Assembly: GCF_946885725.1 (NCBI RefSeq)
Contig: NZ_CAMPGZ010000145.1
Span: forward strand, 1 to 10,874
Direction of reading: 5' to 3'
From: an uncultured Nocardioides sp.
GTDB lineage: Bacteria; Actinomycetota; Actinomycetes; Propionibacteriales; Nocardioidaceae
DNA length: 10,874 nt
The translations under genes and the position numbers were made by a program. Below the pieces are notes generated by a model that saw only the letters and a list, made by a program, of their open reading frames with translations, made no database searches and had not been told where the DNA came from. How positions within the stretch are numbered: the first letter of the stretch is position 1; each line of letters starts with the position of its first letter. Shown here one piece after another: positions 6,860-10,874 of this stretch.

Positions 6860-8239
6860 TCACCGTCGCTGGGCCGAGCGCGCCCGCTTGGCCAGCTCTG
6901 CCTCCGTCTCCCACAGGCGCCTGGCCTCGGCGGCGTCGCGGTTCCGCGCCACCACGTGCACCGGCCCGGGCGGGCTGTCGACGTGCACGTCCGCGAGGCG
7001 CAGGCGGCGTTGCAACGGCCCCTGGCTCAGCCGCACCGACTGCACGCGGGCGTGGCGTACGGCGTGCGTGGTGCGCGTGAACCAGCCCTGCCGGGCGACG
7101 ACCACGTCGCGTCCCAGACCGACCCCCATGAACCTCTGAGCGAGCGGGTCGAGCCAGCGCGCTCGCCGGGGCGGAGCGACGAGTTCGATCGCGGCGATGT
7201 CGGCGTCCACATCGGTGTCGTGGCCGCGAAGCAGGTGGGTGGCAAGCGCGTAGATCACCGCGCGTTCGGCGACGGGCATGACGGTCGAGGCCGAAGGCCC
7301 GCCGTCGCTCTCCGCCGTACCTCCGACGCCGGCGAGGGACACGTCCAGCTTGGCCCAGCCGAACGGGCGCCACATGACGGGCTCGCTGATCACCACCCCC
7401 ATGACCCGGGCCAGGGTGATCGTCTGCGTGGTGCGTTCGAAGAGGCCGCGCCGGACCTGGAGACCGGCCCGGGTCTGGCTCACGGTAAAGCCGTAGTAAC
7501 CGGAGAACCGGCGGAAGACGACCAGGCCGAAGCCGATGATGACCGGCAACCCCGGAGCGGCGACGAGCCCGCCCACGAACAACGACGAGATCGCGGCAGC
7601 GAGCCCGAAGAGCAGGAGCAGGACCATCTCCGGTGACAACAGCGTGCTCAACGCCAGCATCGTGAGGTCGAGGCTCGCGATGTCGTGGTCCGGCGGCACC
7701 CACGGGGGCTCGGTCGACTCGGTCGCGACGTCGCCCGAGCCCTCCTCTGCCGCGTCTGCACGCCGCACGGCGTCACGTCGCTCGAGCAGGACCTTGCGGA
7801 CCCGGTGCGCCTCCGCGAGGGGAAGGAACGCGAGCGAGCCCTCCTGGTCCCCGCCCGCGACGTCCATCTTGAGCTCGGCGAGGCCGAACAGCCGCGCGAC
7901 GAACGGCTGCACGATGTCGATGCCCTGCAGCCGGTCGATCCGGATCCGGCGGGACTGGTGGTAGACGACGCCGGTGTCGATCCGCAGCTCGCGGTCGTCG
8001 ATCCAGTAGCGCGTGCGCAGCCACGAGGCCCAGCCGTAGACCGCGCCGAAGAGCAGGACCGCGAGCACGATGCCGGCGAAGACGCCGAGGTTGCCGGAGA
8101 GCAGGTCGTCCCACGTGGTCGCCGCGACGGCCACGACGAAGATCGCCCCGCGGACCAGCGGTGTCAGCGGCGACAGCCGGTGGAAGGTCCTGTCGGCTGG
8201 TGGCGGCGGTGGCTCGGGCGGAGGATGGACGTCCGTCAC
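6860..8239 (-). CDS. Multi-domain bacterial PH (bPH2, YdbT-like) membrane protein
   Basis: A 459-residue membrane protein with a proline-rich cytoplasmic start (7-14 is nearly all Pro/Glu). Two hydrophobic segments fall at about 28-42 and 52-70, and two more at about 192-220 and 221-242. Each pair precedes a bPH2 domain (PF03703-type). The first runs about 76-155, with TRYWIDDRELRIDTGVV and SRRIRIDRLQGIDIVQP. The second runs about 247-335, with YGFTVSQTRAGLQVRRGL and TQTITLARVMGVVI. A third bPH2-like unit lies at about 376-445 (VVVARQGWFTRTTHAVRHARVQ, then PLQRRLRLADVHV) without its own membrane pair. This is the YdbT layout. Function is poorly defined; in Bacillus the YdbS/YdbT pair is linked to resistance to antimicrobial peptides. 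The GTG start overlaps the preceding YdbS-like gene by four bases (GTGA), so the two proteins are likely made together as a complex. Confidence 0.85.
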   Translation of the reverse strand: MTDVHPPPEPPPPPADRTFHRLSPLTPLVRGAIFVVAVAATTWDDLLSGNLGVFAGIVLAVLLFGAVYGWASWLRTRYWIDDRELRIDTGVVYHQSRRIRIDRLQGIDIVQPFVARLFGLAELKMDVAGGDQEGSLAFLPLAEAHRVRKVLLERRDAVRRADAAEEGSGDVATESTEPPWVPPDHDIASLDLTMLALSTLLSPEMVLLLLFGLAAAISSLFVGGLVAAPGLPVIIGFGLVVFRRFSGYYGFTVSQTRAGLQVRRGLFERTTQTITLARVMGVVISEPVMWRPFGWAKLDVSLAGVGGTAESDGGPSASTVMPVAERAVIYALATHLLRGHDTDVDADIAAIELVAPPRRARWLDPLAQRFMGVGLGRDVVVARQGWFTRTTHAVRHARVQSVRLSQGPLQRRLRLADVHVDSPPGPVHVVARNRDAAEARRLWETEAELAKRARSAQRR

Positions 8240-8727
8240 AGCCCGGCCGCCTGTGCTTCCCCGGCCGCGGTGAGCCGGTCACGCAGCCGGGCCGCCTCGT
8301 CCGCGGGCAGACCCGGGATGTGGGCCGACGTACCCGGAGCCGCGGTGTGCAGCTGCACGCGCGCCAGGCCGTAGGCCCGTTCGAGCGGCCCCGCCTGTAC
8401 GTCGACGTACTGCATGCGGCCGTAGGGCACCACGACGAGCCGGCGGAACAGGGCTCCGCGGGTCACGAACAGCTCGTCCTCGAGCTCGGCGTACCCCCAG
8501 CGTGCGGCGTTCCTGCCGATCAGCCACCACGCGCAGCCGCCGACGGCGACGAGGAGCGCCACTCCGGCCACCCATGTCCATCCGGGCAGGTCCAGCACGA
8601 TCTCGATCGCCACGAGGATGACCATGAGCAGCCCAAGCGTGACGAGGAGAACGGTGCGACGCATCCGGACGAGCGCCGGGGACACGCGCTGCCAGGCCGC
8701 GTCCGGAGGCGCGAAGAGACTGTCCAC
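8236..8727 (-). CDS. Single bPH2-domain (YdbS-like) membrane protein
   Basis: A 163-residue protein opening LFAPPDAAWQRVSP at 4-17, followed by hydrophobic segments at about 25-45 and 50-70. A bPH2 domain spans about 78-155: YAELEDELFVTRGALFRRLVVVPYGRM, then a PLERAYGLARVQLHTA segment at 114-129. This is the usual YdbS arrangement of two membrane helices plus one cytoplasmic PH-like domain. It precedes the larger YdbT-like gene with a GTGA overlap, the typical operon order for the pair. The start is GTG at 8727, chosen because TAGGCT lies exactly six bases upstream and because the N-terminal motif begins right after it; no Shine-Dalgarno sequence is present. The sulfotransferase stop is only 23 bases upstream on the same strand, so read-through from that gene is also possible. 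Confidence 0.85.
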   Translation of the reverse strand: MDSLFAPPDAAWQRVSPALVRMRRTVLLVTLGLLMVILVAIEIVLDLPGWTWVAGVALLVAVGGCAWWLIGRNAARWGYAELEDELFVTRGALFRRLVVVPYGRMQYVDVQAGPLERAYGLARVQLHTAAPGTSAHIPGLPADEAARLRDRLTAAGEAQAAGL

Positions 8728-8733
8728 GAAGAG

Positions 8734-8739
8734 AGCCTA
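8734..8739 (-). promoter_or_regulatory. Candidate -10 hexamer for leaderless YdbS-like gene
   Basis: The minus strand reads TAGGCT, six bases (CTCTTC), then GTG. It lies in the 23-base gap after the sulfotransferase stop and would let the bPH2 pair be transcribed independently. The hexamer and spacing equal those before the MidA-like gene. Confidence 0.5.
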
Positions 8740-8750
8740 GGCGCCGCGTC

Positions 8751-9476
8751 TCAGGCCAGTCGCGGGTCCACGCCGTAGCCGAGTCGCTCGAAGTCCTCGC
8801 GGTACACCGACCGGACGAGGTCGACGCAGGCGTCGTCGTAGTACTCGAGGATCCGGCTGTTCGCCCCGACCTCGTGCGTGGTCCGTCGACCCACCAGGTC
8901 TGCACCCACCTCGATGCCGAGTCGATGCATGACGCGCGTGAGGTCCTGGGAGAAGGACTCGAACCGCCCGATGTAGTCGTAGGAGAGGCGGCCGAGACCC
9001 AAGAGAGTCGCCTGTGGCGTCCAGTGGATGTCCGCCTCCCGGATGCTCGGGTCGGAGTCGAGGATCTCGAGGAACCGCCGGAAGCTGACCTCCTCGCCCT
9101 GCTCCAGCCCGAGCAGGGGCAGCCGCTTCTCGCTGAGCCACGACAGCCCCACCACCTTCTCCAGGTAGCAGGAGAGCGCGCGCGAGTACGGGTTGCGGAC
9201 GAACGTGAATCGGAACCAGTCGCTCTTCGGCCCGAACAGCTCGTCGACGTCGATGCCGGACCGGAACACTCTTCCGAGCGGCGAGGTGGAGCGGTCGTGC
9301 ACGGACTCGACATTTGCAGCCGCGGGATCCTCGGCGATCTGCAGCACGCGCTTGACGACGGTGCACCCGGCCTTGGGCACCTCGACGAAGACGGCGTGGT
9401 GACGACGCGAGATGTGCGTCAGGTAGTTCACGCGCCTGGGCTTGTAGTCGAAGTACCGACGAAGGGCGTGCGGCAT
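8751..9476 (-). CDS. PAPS-dependent sulfotransferase (sulfotransferase family 2)
   Basis: A 241-residue predicted carbohydrate-type sulfotransferase that would move a sulfuryl group from PAPS to a hydroxyl on a glycan or glycolipid. The 5'-phosphosulfate loop is VEVPKAGCTVVKRVL at 31-45. The 3'-phosphate-binding motif is FTFVRNPYSRALSCYLEKVVG at 90-110. HWTPQ at 151-155 and YIGRFESFSQDL at 168-179 are typical of this family, as is the C-terminal VYREDFERLGYG at 224-235. No signal peptide or membrane segment is evident, unlike animal Golgi homologues, so it should act in the cytoplasm. It starts at ATG 9476 with TACCCT six bases upstream and no Shine-Dalgarno sequence. It diverges from a membrane-anchored methyltransferase, consistent with a role in modifying a surface polysaccharide or lipid, but the acceptor is unknown. 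Overall similarity to chondroitin/HNK-1-type enzymes is at motif level only. Confidence 0.85.
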   Translation of the reverse strand: MPHALRRYFDYKPRRVNYLTHISRRHHAVFVEVPKAGCTVVKRVLQIAEDPAAANVESVHDRSTSPLGRVFRSGIDVDELFGPKSDWFRFTFVRNPYSRALSCYLEKVVGLSWLSEKRLPLLGLEQGEEVSFRRFLEILDSDPSIREADIHWTPQATLLGLGRLSYDYIGRFESFSQDLTRVMHRLGIEVGADLVGRRTTHEVGANSRILEYYDDACVDLVRSVYREDFERLGYGVDPRLA

Positions 9477-9482
9477 GGCGTC

Positions 9483-9488
9483 AGGGTA
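9483..9488 (-). promoter_or_regulatory. Candidate -10 hexamer for leaderless sulfotransferase transcript
   Basis: The minus strand reads TACCCT, six bases (GACGCC), then ATG at 9476. It fits TANNNT and the 6-base distance seen elsewhere in the window. It lies about 50 bases from the divergent TACACT. Confidence 0.45.
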
Positions 9489-9537
9489 CGCAACGCACCG
9501 ACCCCAACGCGCCCGGCCGGAAGCCGCCGACCGCGAC

Positions 9538-9543
9538 TACACT
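9538..9543 (+). promoter_or_regulatory. Candidate -10 hexamer for the membrane-anchored methyltransferase
   Basis: TACACT would place transcription start near 9550, giving a leader of about 40 bases with AGGAG at 9581-9585 before the GTG start. The same hexamer, preceded by C, occurs upstream of the last gene in the window. The predicted first base coincides with an out-of-frame ATG. Confidence 0.45.
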
Positions 9544-9556
9544 GCGGCGATGTCCC

Positions 9557-9570
9557 CGGCCGATCGGCCG
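9557..9570. promoter_or_regulatory. 14-bp perfect palindrome in the methyltransferase leader
   Basis: CGGCCGATCGGCCG is a perfect palindrome lying between the predicted transcription start and the Shine-Dalgarno sequence. As DNA it could be an operator; as RNA it would form a 5-bp stem with a GATC loop 10 bases before AGGAG. GC-rich sequence makes such palindromes less rare, so function is uncertain. Confidence 0.3.
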
Positions 9571-9589
9571 TCGCACCACGAGGAGCCCC

Positions 9590-10417
9590 GTGACCAGCAA
9601 CCTGGCGATCGTCATCCTGGCGGTGGGGCTCCTGGCCCTGCTCGTCGTTCAGGTGATCATCCTCGTCCACGTCCGCGGGGCACTCACAGACGGCGACGGC
9701 ACGGAGACCGTCGACGAGGAGCCGCCGCCCAACCGCCGACCGGAGACGGCCGGCCTGGTTGGCCGGCTGCGCCGAAGCAGCGCCGAGCAGCACTCCCGCA
9801 CGGTGCGTGAGATCGAGGCGTTGATCGACCTACGGGCACTGGTCCCGGCACGGACGACGATGCCCTCGACCCAGGGTTGGGCGGCCAGCCCGCTGACCGT
9901 GTCTGCGCTGGTCCGCGAGGTGCTCGACACCAAGCCTCGTCTGGTCGTCGAGGCCGGCAGCGGCGGTTCGTCGGTCTGGGTGGGCTACTGCCTGGAGCGC
10001 AACGGCGCCGGCCGCTGCCTCTCTCTGGACCACGATGCCGAGTACGCCGCCAAGACCCGCGCCGACATCGAGCGGCACGGGCTGACCGACTTCGTCGAGG
10101 TCGTGCACTGCCCGTTGGTGTCGGTCGACGTCGCCGGCGAGACGTTCCAGTGGTACGACCTGAGCAAGGTCGAGGGTTTGGACGGGATCGACCTGGTCTT
10201 CGTGGACGGCCCCCCCGGCACCACCGGCCCGTTGGCGAGGTATCCCGCGTTGCCGGTGCTCCGCGATCGCTGCGCCCCCGGTGCACGCTTCATCCTCGAC
10301 GACGCGGCCCGACCGGACGAGCGGACGATCATCAACCGCTGGACGCGCGAGCACGGCGCCACCGTCGTCGACCGGACGCCTGGCCCCCTGGGCTGCGCCA
10401 CCGTCCGGGCCGACTGA
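9590..10417 (+). CDS. Membrane-anchored class I SAM-dependent methyltransferase
   Basis: A 275-residue protein with one N-terminal hydrophobic helix (LAIVILAVGLLALLVVQVII, 5-24), a polar linker rich in Asp, Glu and Pro (about 33-52), and a Methyltransf_24-like catalytic domain. STQGWAASPLT at 93-103 precedes motif I VVEAGSGGSSVWVG at 119-132. SLDHDAEYAAKTRADI at 145-160 is the acidic SAM-ribose strand, DLVFVDGPPGTTGPLARYPAL at 201-221 is the DGPPG motif, and FILDDAARPDER at 234-245 follows. Such enzymes are common in actinobacterial cell-surface clusters, but the substrate is unknown. The helix probably holds the domain on the inner face of the membrane. GTG at 9590 was chosen for its AGGAG four bases upstream and because the hydrophobic helix begins at once. 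The gene diverges from a sulfotransferase and is followed by a probable glycan gene. Confidence 0.8.
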   Translation: MTSNLAIVILAVGLLALLVVQVIILVHVRGALTDGDGTETVDEEPPPNRRPETAGLVGRLRRSSAEQHSRTVREIEALIDLRALVPARTTMPSTQGWAASPLTVSALVREVLDTKPRLVVEAGSGGSSVWVGYCLERNGAGRCLSLDHDAEYAAKTRADIERHGLTDFVEVVHCPLVSVDVAGETFQWYDLSKVEGLDGIDLVFVDGPPGTTGPLARYPALPVLRDRCAPGARFILDDAARPDERTIINRWTREHGATVVDRTPGPLGCATVRAD

Positions 10418-10498
10418 GCGGGTTCCGCCCGGGCTTGGGACAGGTCTGACGGTCCATGGCCGGAGCAACGAATTTCGACCCGCGGTGGTCGCGTTGGC

Positions 10499-10504
10499 TA
10501 CACT
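10499..10504 (+). promoter_or_regulatory. Candidate -10 hexamer upstream of the right-edge gene
   Basis: TACACT, identical to the hexamer at 9538-9543, with TTCGAC at 10474-10479 as a weak -35 at a long 19-base spacing. Transcription would begin near 10511, leaving a 60-base leader before the ATG at 10571. Confidence 0.4.
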
Positions 10505-10518
10505 TTCGGGCTGTTGCA

Positions 10519-10584
10519 ATGACGGAAGTCACGACAAGGCTCACGGGCGGGAATCCCGCCGGGTACACCGATGGTCGCTGGTAA
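10519..10584 (+). other. Possible 21-codon leader peptide overlapping the right-edge gene start
   Basis: ATG at 10519 opens a short frame (MTEVTTRLTGGNPAG..., 21 residues) ending with TAA at 10582-10584, which is 11 bases inside the next gene. It lies just downstream of the candidate promoter. There is no strong Shine-Dalgarno sequence, so it may be a chance ORF; an overlapping uORF would allow coupled or attenuated translation. Confidence 0.2.
10546..10560 (+). repeat. Small hairpin just before the right-edge gene start
   Basis: GGCGGG-AAT-CCCGCC forms a perfect 6-bp GC stem with a 3-base loop, ending 10 bases before the ATG at 10571. It occupies the position where a Shine-Dalgarno sequence would be expected. 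No T tract follows, so it is not a terminator. Confidence 0.35.
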
Positions 10585-10874
10585 CCAGCCACACCCAGGT
10601 CCCGAGGGGCCGGTCACGACGCGGGCGATGTCGTCCGCGCGTCGACTGGCTGACCGCCTCCTCGGGCGTCGTGGCGACCCCGAAGGCTCCGGCGAGCGCC
10701 GCTCGGTGACGCGGGTCGACCGCCTGCTCGACTCCGGCATCTTCGACGTCGAGTACTACACCGCGACCTCCGGCCGCGAGTTCGAGTCAGAGCGCCACGC
10801 GGCCAGGCACTGCATCAACGTCGGCATGCCGCACGGCCGGTCGCCTCATCCGCTCCTCGACATCTACTCCGTCC
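10571..10874 (+). CDS. N-terminal fragment of a probable glycosyltransferase or surface-glycan protein (partial, runs off right edge)
   Basis: The open frame runs 101 codons to the end of the window. After a polar start rich in Arg, Pro and Gly it contains VDRLLDSGIFDVEYYTATSG at 49-68, then a segment rich in His and Arg, then HCINVGMPHGRSPHPLLD at 80-97. This resembles the module 'SGLFD..YY......A..HY...G...GR.P.PLFD' found at the N-terminus of some actinobacterial glycosyltransferases and glycan-associated proteins. The resemblance is to a pattern I recognise only loosely, and the catalytic part is outside the window. ATG at 10571 is the first start after an in-frame TGA at 10520; ATG at 10628 or later GTG codons are possible. 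No strong Shine-Dalgarno sequence is visible. It follows the membrane-anchored methyltransferase by 153 bases on the same strand. Confidence 0.65.
   Translation, partial: MVAGNQPHPGPEGPVTTRAMSSARRLADRLLGRRGDPEGSGERRSVTRVDRLLDSGIFDVEYYTATSGREFESERHAARHCINVGMPHGRSPHPLLDIYSV

Noticed and set aside
6830..6860. Possible terminator between the convergent MidA-like and YdbT-like genes (CGAGC-CT-GCTCG)
   Set aside because: The 5-bp stem has only a 2-base loop, lies inside the coding sequence and has no T tract, so I do not call a terminator.
9475..9549. Plus-strand start at ATG 9475 for an ORF into the methyltransferase region
   Set aside because: It lies on the complement of the sulfotransferase start, upstream of the predicted promoter, with Arg/Pro-rich composition. 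Only the part from 9550 is worth noting, as a possible uORF.
10418..10440. GCGG-GTT-CCGC and GCCCGGGC after the methyltransferase stop as a terminator
   Set aside because: Stems are 4 bp, with no T run after them. It looks like ordinary GC-rich sequence.

Overview
The window is GC-rich throughout, with dense gene packing, frequent GTG starts and stop/start overlaps of 1 or 4 bases. TANNNT-type -10 hexamers sit 6 to 7 bases before several start codons. This pattern, and the gene order around pantothenate and NAD synthesis, point to an actinobacterium, plausibly in or near the Nocardioidaceae. The family placement is an inference from gene content only. I see no RNA gene, insertion sequence, CRISPR array, phage gene or horizontally acquired island. 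The longest stretch without a gene is about 150 bases.

Left part (1-5699, all on the minus strand): a compact cofactor operon. In transcription order it holds a Rossmann/DUF2520 protein, panC, panD, nadB, nadC and coaX, followed by the 5' end of lysS running off the left edge. Junctions are GTGA overlaps (DUF2520/panC, nadB/nadC), TGATG overlaps (panC/panD, nadC/coaX) and one 9-base gap (panD/nadB). PanC and PanD make pantothenate and its beta-alanine half, CoaX phosphorylates pantothenate toward CoA, and NadB and NadC make nicotinate mononucleotide from aspartate. PanD and NadB both consume L-aspartate. The DUF2520 protein is a candidate for the ketopantoate reductase step, but that is unproven. 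nadA and panB are not in the window.

Middle (5700-8727): a 148-base divergent promoter region separates the cofactor operon from a plus-strand MidA/NDUFAF7-like methyltransferase. That gene converges, 4 bases apart, on a minus-strand pair of bacterial PH-domain (bPH2, YdbS/YdbT-like) membrane proteins.

Right part (8751-10874): a PAPS-dependent sulfotransferase (minus), divergent from a membrane-anchored class I SAM methyltransferase (plus), then the truncated start of a gene whose N-terminus resembles the leader module of some actinobacterial glycosyltransferases and surface-glycan proteins. Together these hint at an edge of a cell-surface glycan modification locus.

Nothing looks like a wholly new system. 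The most interesting sequence-level signals are regulatory. There is a recurring leaderless-promoter architecture, with -10 hexamers 6 to 7 bases before lysS, nadB, the MidA-like gene, the YdbS-like gene and the sulfotransferase. In the nadB case the panD stop codon forms part of the -10 box. Other signals are a 14-base perfect palindrome in the leader of the membrane-anchored methyltransferase, and possible upstream ORFs in the two right-hand plus-strand leaders.
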